From Zymoseptoria tritici IPO323 (lineage: Eukaryota > Ascomycota > Dothideomycetes > Mycosphaerellales > Mycosphaerellaceae): a stretch of 64,000 nt of DNA. Below, piece by piece: positions 21,891 through 31,687 of this stretch. The first letter of the stretch is position 1, and the number at the start of each line of letters is the position of its first letter. The translations under genes and the position numbers were made by a program. Below the pieces are notes generated by a model that made no database searches, was not told the origin of the DNA, and worked only from the letters and a program-made list of their open reading frames with translations. The DNA lies in the NCBI RefSeq assembly GCF_000219625.1, contig NC_018209.1, positions 558,001 through 622,000 of the forward strand, in the 5' to 3' direction.

Positions 21891-23987
21891 CTACGCCTTC
21901 TTGCCCGCATCCTCCTTGAGCGTCACAATGCGATTCAGGACGACCTTGTCCGCGGTGGAATCGCTGTCCTCCGCGAAATATGCAGTCCTGAGACCCTGGA
22001 AGCGCACGCTGCTCTTATCCGCATTGGCGGTCGTCTCACCATCTGTCTTTGGCCAGGGTGCCCGCTCCTGAATTTCGCGGAATCCGCACTCGACCATGGC
22101 ATCGGCGAAAACGACTTCGGAGTCAGGGTTCACGTTGTCATAGTAGCCGCCAGTCTTCCAATCCAGCTCGTTGGGCTTCGGTGTCTTGAACAACGGGTTG
22201 AACAGTCGACATTCAGCCCGGACCGGGGACTTGTGCGAGGCTGATTCGCCGACCCAATGGATGCGAGCCTTGCCAGCTGGGACAGAAGAGCCATACTCTG
22301 CCTTAATCTCCGCCACTTTGCCCGTGGCAGCGTTTTTTGAAAACGAGAGACAGCGGAGAGGATGCTCGGCGTGCAGGAGGCCAACACTCTTGCCAGGGGC
22401 CAAACGGAAAAAGTCGGGATCGTCCTCCTCGCGGAAGTCGTCACGGTCGATGTAAATGACCTTTGTGAAAGGAACCTTGTGGGAACCCTTCGCTGGATCT
22501 TTAGGGTCAAACGGCACCTCGCGCTCTTCGAGATAGTCGTCTGCTAGATTCTCGATCACGACTTTGATCGGATCCAGTACTAGCATGAGTCGTGGTACCG
22601 TGCGTTCAAGGTATGTCCGAATCGTCGCGTCGAGGTTGTGTGTCATGGTGTTGGCATTCGCTTTTGTCACTCCCAGATCAAGGACGAACTTCTTGAGAGC
22701 GCCCGGCGGAACACCACGTCGACGGAGGGCCACGAGTGTGAACAGCCGAGGGTCGTTCCAGTCACGTACGACCGGAGGTATTGAGCGAGCGCCCGCTGTT
22801 GTGGCCGGCGTAGCGGTCGCGGATACTGCTTGCTCCTCCTCGCCATCATTTTCCAGTTTGACCTCCTCCAACCCGTCTGCAACTTCGTCCACTGGCTCTG
22901 CTTTGCCATCTCCGACTGTCGTACCGTTCACAAGCATAGCAATCCTTCGCTTTGACAGAATAGTACCTTCCACGTTGAGTCTGCCGTACTCCCTCTGCAT
23001 CGGGCCTTTCTCGTCACTACCGGGTAGCTTGTGGTCCAGAGCCTCGAGTAGCCAATTGTAAGCGGGCCGTAGTGTCTCGAACTCCACCGTGCAGAGACTG
23101 TGTGTGATGCCCTCGAATGAATCGACCAGACAGTGTGTAAACTCGTATGTGGGGTAGATCTTCCATTTCACTCCCGTCCGATGATGATAGTTCTCCTTCT
23201 TGACTCGGTATGCCGCAACATCCCACATTGCAGGATTCTCGACCAAGGATTTCAATTTCGCTTTCTGCTTCTTGGTCTCTGCGTCGTCGCCCTCCTTGAT
23301 CTCGTGCTCCTCGACCGATGTGCCCAGATATTGCTTCATGCGAAGATGTGCCGTGCCAGCCTCATAGTCGCCGTCCCGCATCTTTCGAAACTCCGCAAGG
23401 TTGGTGTCCGGACTCGCTGACCAGTCTGCACATACACTCCTCGGACCATGCTCTGGTCCGCCTCGTCTCGCCTTGACCTCAGCTGCTGAACAAAAGCAGA
23501 CGTATGCCTTGTCCCGACGAATCAACTCCTCTGCCAGTTCGTACAATTGATCGAATTCGTCCGAACTGTAGGTCACTCGCGCGGGCTTGAAGCCCAACCA
23601 CGATACCATGTCCTTGATGCTGGTGAAGAACTGCTCCTCCTCTTTCGCCGGATTGGTATCGTCGAATCGGAGGTTGCACTGGCCGCCGTATGACTTGGCG
23701 AAGCCAAAGCTCACCGTGATCGCTTTCGCATGGCCAATGTGGAGGTACCCATTGGGCTCTGGCGGGAATCGCGTGACCACATCGGTGACCGGCTTCTCAT
23801 TGTATACACCCTTCAGCCATCCAGTCTTGAAAGGGTCGACCGCTTCTGCTGGCTTGCTGGGCACCGCAGCTGTTGTGTTCGGAGCAGCAGATTTTGAGGC
23901 CTCCTTCTTCGCGCGTGCCGCTGCCTTCTTCGCCTCCTTCTCTGCTGCTCGTTTCGAAACTTTGGGCTCCTCTGGAGCGTCCGCCAT
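21891..23987 (-). CDS. GLN4: cytosolic glutaminyl-tRNA synthetase
   Basis: A single exon of 698 residues. A Lys/Ala-rich N-terminal tail of about 50 residues precedes the class Ic catalytic core. RFPPEPNGYLHIGHAKA contains the HIGH signature (residues 83-86), with Asn before Gly-Tyr as in GlnRS rather than the Ser of GluRS. LRFDDTNPAKEEEQFF follows, and a KMSKS-equivalent ILSKRRI sits near residue 345. The C-terminal anticodon-binding beta-barrels end in a Lys-rich tail. The enzyme charges tRNA-Gln with glutamine in the cytosol. It is shorter than yeast Gln4 because it lacks the separate N-terminal helical domain. It is divergent from the macro-domain gene across about 400 bases. Confidence 0.93.
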   Translation of the reverse strand: MADAPEEPKVSKRAAEKEAKKAAARAKKEASKSAAPNTTAAVPSKPAEAVDPFKTGWLKGVYNEKPVTDVVTRFPPEPNGYLHIGHAKAITVSFGFAKSYGGQCNLRFDDTNPAKEEEQFFTSIKDMVSWLGFKPARVTYSSDEFDQLYELAEELIRRDKAYVCFCSAAEVKARRGGPEHGPRSVCADWSASPDTNLAEFRKMRDGDYEAGTAHLRMKQYLGTSVEEHEIKEGDDAETKKQKAKLKSLVENPAMWDVAAYRVKKENYHHRTGVKWKIYPTYEFTHCLVDSFEGITHSLCTVEFETLRPAYNWLLEALDHKLPGSDEKGPMQREYGRLNVEGTILSKRRIAMLVNGTTVGDGKAEPVDEVADGLEEVKLENDGEEEQAVSATATPATTAGARSIPPVVRDWNDPRLFTLVALRRRGVPPGALKKFVLDLGVTKANANTMTHNLDATIRTYLERTVPRLMLVLDPIKVVIENLADDYLEEREVPFDPKDPAKGSHKVPFTKVIYIDRDDFREEDDPDFFRLAPGKSVGLLHAEHPLRCLSFSKNAATGKVAEIKAEYGSSVPAGKARIHWVGESASHKSPVRAECRLFNPLFKTPKPNELDWKTGGYYDNVNPDSEVVFADAMVECGFREIQERAPWPKTDGETTANADKSSVRFQGLRTAYFAEDSDSTADKVVLNRIVTLKEDAGKKA

Positions 23988-24385
23988 TGTCGTCTAGTCA
24001 GGCGAGGGTTCGATTGAGCGAGCGAATGGAATGGACGTGTGTCTAGGCACGAGACTAGACAGTTCACCAGAAACCCGTTGCAACGACCGTGGACGAAGAA
24101 AGTGGAATGTGAACTGGATGAATTGTCGCAAGTTATTCTTAAATGTTTTGCTTGACTCGAATGCATGACTTCGGCGCACCTGCCTCCGTTTGCACCCTTG
24201 CGGCCCCCACCTCCTGCCCCACCATGACGCCTCAGGTTCTCCTTCGTACAACCACTCACGAACAATGAGAAAACACATCTTGCAGGACTTTCATCCTCTT
24301 GCATAACAGCAAGATCGTCGTCGTCCTGCTGTGAAGGTCAAGAGTCAACCACAATCAGCGCAAAACCGTGCAAGCAACGAACAAC
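23988..24385. promoter_or_regulatory. shared divergent promoter, GlnRS and macro-domain gene
   Basis: 398 bases between two start codons of opposite strand. No TATA box or recognised operator. It must contain both promoters. Confidence 0.45.
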
Positions 24386-25127
24386 ATGTCTCCAACACCA
24401 CTCTCGGATATCCTCCCCCTTAGCATGCTCTACAAGACCGAGAATCTGGCGCCCTCATCTACGCCTTTGGAGACATCTACTTCGCGCTTCAACGACAAGA
24501 TCTCCATTGTACGCACCGACATCACCACACTCGAAGTCGGCGCAATCGTCAATGCTGCAAATGAATCTCTTCTCGGCGGCGGCGGAGTCGATGGAGCGAT
24601 TCACAGCGCCGCGGGTCCAGAACTTCTGAGAGAATGCGAGACGCTCGATGGCTGTGACACAGGCGACGCAAAAATCACCGACGCCTATGACTTGCCCTGC
24701 TCGAAAGTCATCCACGCTGTCGGTCCAGTCTACTTCCGAACCAAGCGCGAAGGTACCCATACTAGTCTCCTCCAGAGCTGCTATACGCGCAGCCTCGATC
24801 TGGCAGTTGACAATGGTTGCAAGAGTATTGCTTTCAGCGCTTTGAGCACGGGTGTGTACGGCTATCCGAGTATGGAAGCCGCCGAGACTGCCATTCAGGC
24901 TGTGAAGCAGTGGCTGGAGGCAGATGAGGAGCGTGCGGCGAAGATGGAGAGGATCGTGTTTTGTCAGTTCATGCAGAAGGACCAGACTGCATATGAAGAG
25001 ATTGTACCGTATGTTGTTCAAGACTGCGACTTCGAACAAAGACTAACAGCTTTACAGGAAATACTTTTCGGCGCCATCGAACAGCGAACAGTCAGGCAGC
25101 AATTCTGCCGATGCAGGAGCAGAGTGA
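24386..25127 (+). CDS. macro-domain protein, MacroD-like ADP-ribose hydrolase
   Basis: Two exons, 24386-25008 and 25058-25127, joined across a 49-nt intron (GTATGT ... TTACAG, phase 2), give 230 residues. The ADP-ribose-binding loop [20 protein letters not shown] is intact near residue 55, and the second loop [11 protein letters not shown] lies near residue 150, both as in the MacroD1/YmdB class. Those enzymes remove mono-ADP-ribose from acidic side chains and hydrolyse O-acetyl-ADP-ribose. The short second exon supplies the expected KYF ending and a Ser/Gly-rich tail. The start is the first true ATG (MSPTPLSD); the frame is open further upstream without one. No targeting signal is obvious. 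Confidence 0.88.
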
Positions 25128-25389
25128 GGGAGCAGGCCTTGAACACCCCTGTACTACCAAAGTACCAGAAGATGGTGTATCTTTACGCCGCACGGCGCAT
25201 GGCCTTTTGGACAGTGGCCCGAGGTAGGAGGCCCTATACTAGCCGCGGAATTGGCTCTTGCTTGTACTCCATCAGCACTGGTGATTTCGACCCGAAGAGA
25301 TGGGCCGTCCGGAGTCAGATTGAATGTGTTGCATTAATAAGTGATAGCGATTCAGCCAGCGTCTGTCGATATTTCTCGCCTCTCAAGCT

Positions 25390-26310
25390 TCAGTCAGTGA
25401 CCAGAGCTTCCGTCCTTCGCAACACGTACAGCCAATGTGTGATCTTTGGTCGATGCACAACGCCAGCTGACAGTCGCTTACGTCGCTGCGCCAGGGTCTC
25501 GTCTCGGTTCGCATCCAGGTCGATTTTCTCCTTTGTTTCCAGAGTCCACAACTGATTCGGGTGAGTGAAGCCCGCTTGGATTGTAGAGTCGTCCAGCAGA
25601 CCGGTGGAAGCACTGTGAGGCAACGGAGGTAGGAACGGAAATCGATCCTCGCTGTACGAGATCACGACCCACCTCCCACTCTTTGGTGTAGTCAACGCCG
25701 CTAGATGTACAGCCAGTACGTGCAGCGGGTGGACTTCCGCGGAGTGATGTGCACCACCTTGGAGGATTCGCCTTGTCCAGCCGTTGGGGGAGAGTGGATA
25801 GGGTAAATAAATGAGTCTGTTGGCACCACAAGAGATGCTATCGCTTGTAGATTTGTCCAATACCAGATCAAACAAACGGCCGGCCTCCTCCTCTTGACGC
25901 TGTAAAAGGTCAAGAGTCGAGTCTAGAGACAGCAGATCCATGCACGACCATCGCATGTTTGTCAATTTCGATTGCACCCATTGTTCCTGGTCCTGGGAAA
26001 CGTTCGTCACATCGGGAGCCTTGGATTTGGATAGAATATTCGTCTCCCGCTCCGAAGCAGCTTCGATCGCCGCCGACGAGAAGTCAATATTGTGGACCTG
26101 GGCGGGATTCTCGACCATATCGCGGAGGATAGAGGCATCTGAAGTGCCGCATCCAATGTGCAGTACTTGGGCATTGTGTAGTGCGTCGGCATCATCGACC
26201 ACATCTGTTGCGACATCGCGAAGAGCAGTGGCTGGGATCAGCCAGTCGAAAGGGGTGCGGTCTTTTGTGAATCGAGTGTCCCAGTAGTCGTGCGAGGCAA
26301 AGTCAGGCAT
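25390..26310 (-). CDS. SAM-dependent methyltransferase, METTL12/13-like
   Basis: A single exon of 306 residues from an ATG at 26310. The N-terminal [18 protein letters not shown] is the typical opening of the seven-beta-strand methyltransferases related to METTL13, CSKMT and fungal elongation-factor lysine methyltransferases. Motif I is [13 protein letters not shown], followed by an acidic strand end (VHNIDFS) and a [14 protein letters not shown] strand. The likely substrate is a protein lysine, but this is inference from the family. It is divergent from the glycine-zipper gene across about 560 bases. Confidence 0.75.
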   Translation of the reverse strand: MPDFASHDYWDTRFTKDRTPFDWLIPATALRDVATDVVDDADALHNAQVLHIGCGTSDASILRDMVENPAQVHNIDFSSAAIEAASERETNILSKSKAPDVTNVSQDQEQWVQSKLTNMRWSCMDLLSLDSTLDLLQRQEEEAGRLFDLVLDKSTSDSISCGANRLIYLPYPLSPNGWTRRILQGGAHHSAEVHPLHVLAVHLAALTTPKSGRWVVISYSEDRFPFLPPLPHSASTGLLDDSTIQAGFTHPNQLWTLETKEKIDLDANRDETLAQRRKRLSAGVVHRPKITHWLYVLRRTEALVTD

Positions 26311-26867
26311 TGTTCTCTTCTGCTTTGTTGGAGTTCGCCTGGCGTCTAAGCCACGATTGTGTACTCTTTCTCTGGAGGGTCGGCAAACGCAAACAAGGCT
26401 GCGATGGATATGATCGGAGGGAGCTGGTTAGGAAAACCTGAAATTGAGGAAGAAACACAGTCAATGGAAGCGGAGGTGTGCACAAGTCAAGCCGCGGGTT
26501 TCACACCTCGACAAAAAGGTGGAGAGGTCTTTCTTCGGCTATCGAGTGTTTCGAACCACAGGCACTACATTCGAGGTCATGATGGTGATCTGAGGTCCGA
26601 GAATCATTCGCACAGTAAGGGAAGGCATCCTCATTGATCCTGGACACGATACGATGCACCCTGTTCAATATCTATCGCCTTCGGTGATCATCTTCCCGCT
26701 ACGTCATCACCGTGAGAGGAGGTCGTCGGCAAGCAAGGCAGGATGTTTGGATGCCGTGCGTGCATTCGTCCCCAAATACTTGCATTCACAGATCTTCTTG
26801 ATACGTAGATGATCGTATTCTCATTCCCTATAGCTACCTCCCTGCAAAGCATTTCCTACGAATCAAC
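26311..26867. promoter_or_regulatory. divergent intergenic region
   Basis: Separates the start codons of the methyltransferase and the glycine-zipper protein. No additional gene and no known factor sites recognised. Confidence 0.4.
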
Positions 26868-27788
26868 ATGAACGACGACCGGTATTCCCGGCATGGCGAC
26901 GGCAACTACAGACAAGGGTACCCTCCCTCGGTGCCGGCGTCTCGAGCTGGAGGACGACACCACGACGCGTCGCAACCGTATTTCGAACCACCTCCGATCG
27001 CAGGGTACGACGATGGAGACTACGTGCCGCCACGCGAAGTGCACGATCACTATGGAGTTGATCCGTATGCTCAATCGGGCGCCCGCCCTCAGACGACGGA
27101 GATGGCGGCATACGACGACGAGATAGCGGAAGCAGGCTATCGGCGAGGATACGAGGATACACGGGCGTACACCCATCTTCCGCCGCCGCCGTCCGATCAT
27201 GAGCTAGGAAGAAGGCCTCGTCGGCATCGAAGCGTCGAGGGCAGTAGCCGTTACGACGATAGAAGCGAATACTCAGATGATGATAGCTATGCTGATAGCA
27301 GAAGCCGAGATCGAGGCGGCAGACGGAGATACAGCGATGAAGAGCGTACAATGGACAGGAGATCGCGCTCTCGTTCTGAACCCAGAAGAGGAGGCCGCGA
27401 AGCCTTTGGAGGATTGTCTGAAAGTGAAGTCGGCCTTGGCGCGAAGCTCGTCGGCGGCGGCGCTGGTGCTTTGCTGGGTCGCAAACTGGGAAAGAAATCT
27501 GCACTCAGTACCGTGGCTGGAGCTGTGGTCGGTTCCATTGCGGCGACTGCTATCGAGAAGCAGATCGAGCAGAGGAGAGGAGATCAGGCCCGAGGACACC
27601 GCGTTCGAGGCGACGAGGAGAGAGACGGCGAAAGAACAAGGCCACGATCGCGATCACGATCAGGGTTCCGAGAGCGTCTGCGTTCGTTGAGTCGTCGAGG
27701 CGCCAGGAGTCTCAGCGCTGGTCCAAGGCGAACACGTCGTAGTGACAGCTTCTCCTCTGAGGAGTCGTTCCGGCGTCCGAGATATTGA
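26868..27788 (+). CDS. Arg/Ser-rich protein with a glycine-zipper segment
   Basis: A single exon of 306 residues. The first half is hydrophilic and rich in Arg, Tyr, Asp and Ser, with RS dipeptides (RDRGGRRRYSDEERTMDRR). About residues 188-230 form a glycine-zipper hairpin (LGAKLVGGGAGALLGRKLG, then STVAGAVVGSIAATAIEKQI), a pattern that inserts in membranes or packs helices. The tail is again basic and Ser-rich. Proteins of this layout are common in Dothideomycetes and Eurotiomycetes and have no established function. It may attach to membranes through the zipper. Start codon and reading frame are unambiguous. Confidence 0.7.
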   Translation: MNDDRYSRHGDGNYRQGYPPSVPASRAGGRHHDASQPYFEPPPIAGYDDGDYVPPREVHDHYGVDPYAQSGARPQTTEMAAYDDEIAEAGYRRGYEDTRAYTHLPPPPSDHELGRRPRRHRSVEGSSRYDDRSEYSDDDSYADSRSRDRGGRRRYSDEERTMDRRSRSRSEPRRGGREAFGGLSESEVGLGAKLVGGGAGALLGRKLGKKSALSTVAGAVVGSIAATAIEKQIEQRRGDQARGHRVRGDEERDGERTRPRSRSRSGFRERLRSLSRRGARSLSAGPRRTRRSDSFSSEESFRRPRY

Positions 27789-28227
27789 GACGTCTTGTCA
27801 TGTTCTCGGCCAGCACGTTGAGCAAGAGCAAGTCTTTCAGTGATGAATAATGACCAGTAATGAATTACGACGAATGGAAAGGATTTACGATTTGGTACGA
27901 AAGGCACGCCGTGAACATCTCTTGACTCCTCACACGTTCTCGGGTACAGAGATCGGTAAGGCTATTCGCGGACAGATCGCGTTCGTTCCGTTGGTACGCT
28001 ACATCTTCAGCTTTGACTCATACCACGAGCTGCCTTTTAGACATCACACGACTTTTTAGGTACATCGATTTCGTCGATTCACTGTGCCAGCATTGGCACC
28101 GGCACACCAAATACTCCGTCGCGAAATCCGCCGCCATCCAGGCTCCTTTCTGACGCTGACGCCGGATTCCCGCGAAACCAAAGCATCATCCTTCTCCTCA
28201 CGACAAAATTGCCCACAACCCGTCACG
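27789..28227. other. intergenic region, no gene seen
   Basis: About 440 bases between two genes on the same strand. An open frame reaches upstream of 28228 but has no ATG, so it is taken as leader sequence. No repeats or RNA genes. Confidence 0.4.
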
Positions 28228-28725
28228 ATGGACTCCTCCTCCCACCCGAGCCTATACCCATCCGACGTCCTGCCCGCAGTGAGCAAGCGCAAAAAGGACA
28301 AGAAAACGTACTGCGTGCGACTAGCGCGCATGCTCGAGTATCTCGACCGAAGAGCACAGGCCTGGGACCAGAAGTCACCTCTGCTGCAGCTCCCCGCAGA
28401 ACTCAGACAGACGATCTTGGGTTACGTCCTCGACGAGCAGACGATCTATGACCCGCGACCCAGCCAGCAAACCCAAGCCCTCGCTCTCGTCTGTCGCACG
28501 TTTGCGGATGACCTCGAACCGACCATGAAGCAGTGGGACCAAGATGAAGCTGTTCTTCGAACGCACTTTGGTACCGAGAGGAATGCTATGAGCGCATACA
28601 TCCAGGAGCTCATGATGCCGATTGGTGTTGCGGCGAAGGCCATACCGCCTCGCAAGAGCAAGAAGCGCCACAGAAAGGAGGCGGATAATGGTGATCATTC
28701 GAGGTGGCTCAATGCTGGGACCTGA
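28228..28725 (+). CDS. small F-box-like protein
   Basis: 165 residues from the first ATG (MDSSSHPS). After a Lys/Arg-rich stretch and a short helix (YCVRLARMLEYLDRRAQAW) comes SPLLQLPAELRQTILGYVL, the LPxELRxxIxxYxL form of F-box-like motif found in many fungal proteins, then ALALVCRTFADDL. The C-terminus is basic (PPRKSKKRHRKEADN), perhaps a nuclear localisation signal. No substrate-binding repeats follow, so it is a short member. A role in an SCF-type ligase is possible but unproven. Confidence 0.6.
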   Translation: MDSSSHPSLYPSDVLPAVSKRKKDKKTYCVRLARMLEYLDRRAQAWDQKSPLLQLPAELRQTILGYVLDEQTIYDPRPSQQTQALALVCRTFADDLEPTMKQWDQDEAVLRTHFGTERNAMSAYIQELMMPIGVAAKAIPPRKSKKRHRKEADNGDHSRWLNAGT

Positions 28726-29020
28726 ATGGTCTTCGCGGTAGCCATTGCATCCGTGAGAAGCGGTCTCCGGTAGGCAGTGCAACAACGTGAGTATCATCGC
28801 CGTGGGAGGATGTACTGCTATCGACGCCGACTGACTCCCTCATAGATTTTCGGTTTGATTCCGCGACGGTCGCTTGATTGCCTTGGTCCGGGAAGCATGT
28901 CCGAAATCAACCTTCATCTCGGTCGAATTCCTGTGATTTTGGACTGAAGGGCACCCAGATGGGGTGTCGCGGAGGAATATGGAGGGAGGTTCTCCGACCT
29001 TTGCTCTCTCAAGATCCTTC

Positions 29021-29359
29021 TCAGTAAGATGACATCGACGAGCTGGTGTAATGGACCACTGGTTTTGTAGGTGCTCGCAGGTCTGGTCTCCTCATCAGGT
29101 CTTCCTTTGTCCGGATCCGAAGCCATCGTTGGTACTGCGGTTGAGTCATCGTCTCGCTGCCGTTGACGTATGTTTGTTCGGAGTTTCGGTCGGACTTGAA
29201 GAAGAAATTTCCAATAGCGAAGCCAACGAGGACGAGGAAGCCTGCGACCACGATGACGATGGTCACAATGGCAAGGGGTGATATGTCGTACTCATATCCG
29301 TCCTTTCGAGGGTAGAGATGCTGGTCTCGAGGACTCAAATGATGTGTGGTGGGTGGCAT
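29021..29359 (-). CDS. small single-pass membrane protein, hypothetical
   Basis: From the ATG at 29359 (MPPTTHHLSP) a frame of 112 residues has one strong membrane segment (ISPLAIVTIVIVVAGFLVLV, then GFAIGNFFF) flanked by a polar N-terminus and a basic, Ser/Tyr-rich C-terminal tail. There is no cleavable signal peptide, so it would be an N-out, C-in anchored protein. The frame is open 36 codons further upstream, but that part does not look conserved. Function unknown; similar short single-pass proteins are common in filamentous ascomycetes. Confidence 0.5.
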   Translation of the reverse strand: MPPTTHHLSPRDQHLYPRKDGYEYDISPLAIVTIVIVVAGFLVLVGFAIGNFFFKSDRNSEQTYVNGSETMTQPQYQRWLRIRTKEDLMRRPDLRAPTKPVVHYTSSSMSSY

Positions 29360-30425
29360 ATCTGTCGGGATGAATGGTGATGTGAATAGCGAAAAGGGAG
29401 CGTGAGAAAAGAAGCAGTTTTGCCAACGGGCTGTGAAGGTCTTCAATACATCTTGAACCCTGGACAAGGAACCTTTCGAAAGGATTCTGTACCTGAATAG
29501 TACGCGTACACCTCATCGCACGCCGGAGCACGGCCAGCTTCCGACCCATGAGGTGAGATTGACAGATCGGGTAACCGGTCGCAGGGCCCTTGGAAGGACC
29601 CTTTGAACGACGACATGTTTCGTGAGAGAACACCCTATGAAGTCACTGCTGTGGCCTCGCGGGACCTGTTGAGAAGCGCGTACAAGCAAGTCGGCAAGAT
29701 TGAACACCATCGACACGGGATGATACAGGAGAGAGCTGTCCAGTCCTGTGTGCAGCCATCTCGCGGTTGACTGACCCTGATCCGTTTTGCTGGCTATTTA
29801 CGTGCACCCCTTCGGCGTGCAGTCTGATCGATCCGCAGGTCCGTGGATCCTGGTCGAAGCTGACGTTGCGTACGTGGTCCGTTCGCCTCGATTACGAAGC
29901 TCGACCTTGGGGAACCTGGAAGCCGCTGCAATTTGCATCCGAATCGAGACTTGTGCATTGTCCACGCCGGAGTCCGGAACCTTCAGAGCTGCACGATAGG
30001 CATCGCGTCTTCAGATCGCGTCGCTTCATCTCATCATTGTCGCAGTTTGGAGTCGAGTCAGTAGTGAAGCGTGTCCTCGTATCGACTTCGGCTTGAGGGG
30101 GGATGAATCGGCGCTAGCAGGAGTTTACGGTATCTCGTAGAACTAACCCGCAACGGCAATCCGACGAGCGTCTCCTTCGAGAACGCTTTTGAACTTTGAC
30201 GACTTCCTTGAGAATTTCGACCGCCTTCCTGTTGTACAACGTCCTGGATCACAGCATCGGAGAGCTCAAATATGGTAACTCCAGAGCTATGACGAACGGT
30301 CGCGAATGACCTCTTCGAAGCCTTGATATCAACGGTAGAACTTCCGCCGGACTTTCACCGAGCTAACTTCGTGACAACCTCTTGGAAGAGCGACAACCCA
30401 CCGCTAACATCTCACGACAGCAAAG
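29360..30425. other. intergenic region without a recognisable gene
   Basis: About 1.07 kb between divergent starts. Open frames up to 109 codons show no family features. Taken as promoter and leaders. Confidence 0.5.
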
Positions 30426-31632
30426 ATGACAGGCACTGGGCGTGTACTGCGTGTAGGCATCGTCGGCGCGGGAGAAGTGTCTCAAGTCATCCATCTTCCA
30501 GTACTGTCTCTTCTCAGTCATCTCTACACAGTCACAGCCATCTGTGACCTATCTCGAAAAGTGAGCTGTCATCAACATACGACGTTACTCTCTGTGAGAT
30601 ACTTCTGTGAACGAGAGCTAAGCACAACCACCACAGAACGCAGAGCACTGCGCTTCCAAATTCCACATCCCTCTGGTGACCACAAACCCCGGCGAAGTCT
30701 TCCAGAGCACAAACGTCGACGTAGTCTTCGTCCTCACCTCAGATGAATTCCACGAACCATACGTTACCGCCGCTCTCGAAGCGGGCAAGCATGTGATGGT
30801 CGAGAAACCCATCACATTGTCCCTCCCGTCCGCCGAGCGAATCCTCGCCGCTGAAGCTAAAGCAAATGGACCCATCGTCTTCGTCGGCTATATGAGACGA
30901 TATGCCGCATCGTTCACAAACACTTTCAAACGAGAAGTCGCCTCGATCCCTCGCATCCTGTATGCTCGCGTACGTGACTTCTCCGGACCGAATGCGAAGT
31001 TCGTCAACGAGTCGGGCACATTCCAAGTCAAGAATGTCGATGATATTCCTTCTACTGCTGGTGAGGAACGGACCCAACGTCTCGAAGCGCTATACAAAGA
31101 AGCGTTCCCTGGGCAGACCATTACTCAAGAACACAAGAGTCTCAACCGCTTCATGGGCAGTCTTGGCTCGCACGACATCTCTCTCATGCGAGAAGTTCTC
31201 GGCTTCCCAGAAAGCGTCGCCGGTATTTCGGTCAACGACCCCTTCTACTCCGCCATCTTCAACTACCGCAACAAAACCGGCGAGTCCTTCGCGTGCACCT
31301 ACGAGTCTGGAATCGACGCCGTGCCCGAGTTCGATGCTCACCTGGCAGTCTACGGGCAGCACAAGCGAGTTGAGATCATGTACGACTCGCCTTATGTCAA
31401 GGGATTGCCGATTAAGGTCAAAGTATGGGAACTGAATGAAGCGGGAGAGATGCAGACGAGGGAGATGATAGGATCGTATGAGGATGCGTATACGGCGGAA
31501 CTGAAGGAGTTGTATCAGTGCATTGTGGATGGCAAGTCGGTCAAGACGACCGTGAGGGACGCTTTGCAAGACTTGAAACTGTATGACATGATGTATCAGC
31601 GGTGGCACGAAGGTCGAGACCGGACATCTTGA
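30426..31632 (+). CDS. Gfo/Idh/MocA-family NAD(P)-dependent oxidoreductase
   Basis: Two exons, 30426-30560 and 30637-31632, with a 76-nt phase-0 intron (GTGAGC ... ACCACAG), give 376 residues. The N-terminal Rossmann fold starts VLRVGIVGAGEVSQVIHLP (GxGxxx nucleotide loop). The family signature EAGKHVMVEKPITLS carries the EKP motif, whose Lys is catalytic. The C-terminal alpha/beta domain includes GSLGSHDISLMREVLG, where the conserved His of the active site lies. Such enzymes oxidise or reduce sugars, inositols or their derivatives; the substrate is not predictable here. It is convergent with the nitrate reductase gene (stops 55 bases apart), with no evident functional link. Confidence 0.88.
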
Positions 31633-31687
31633 AGGCCGTGAAAGCTCATGCATTTTCTGTGGCGCTAAGGCTCCGCTATGAAACGCT

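Noticed and set aside
26863..27504. Minus-strand open frame of 213 codons
   Set aside because: Complement of the Arg/Ser-rich gene; low-complexity coding DNA often leaves open antisense frames.
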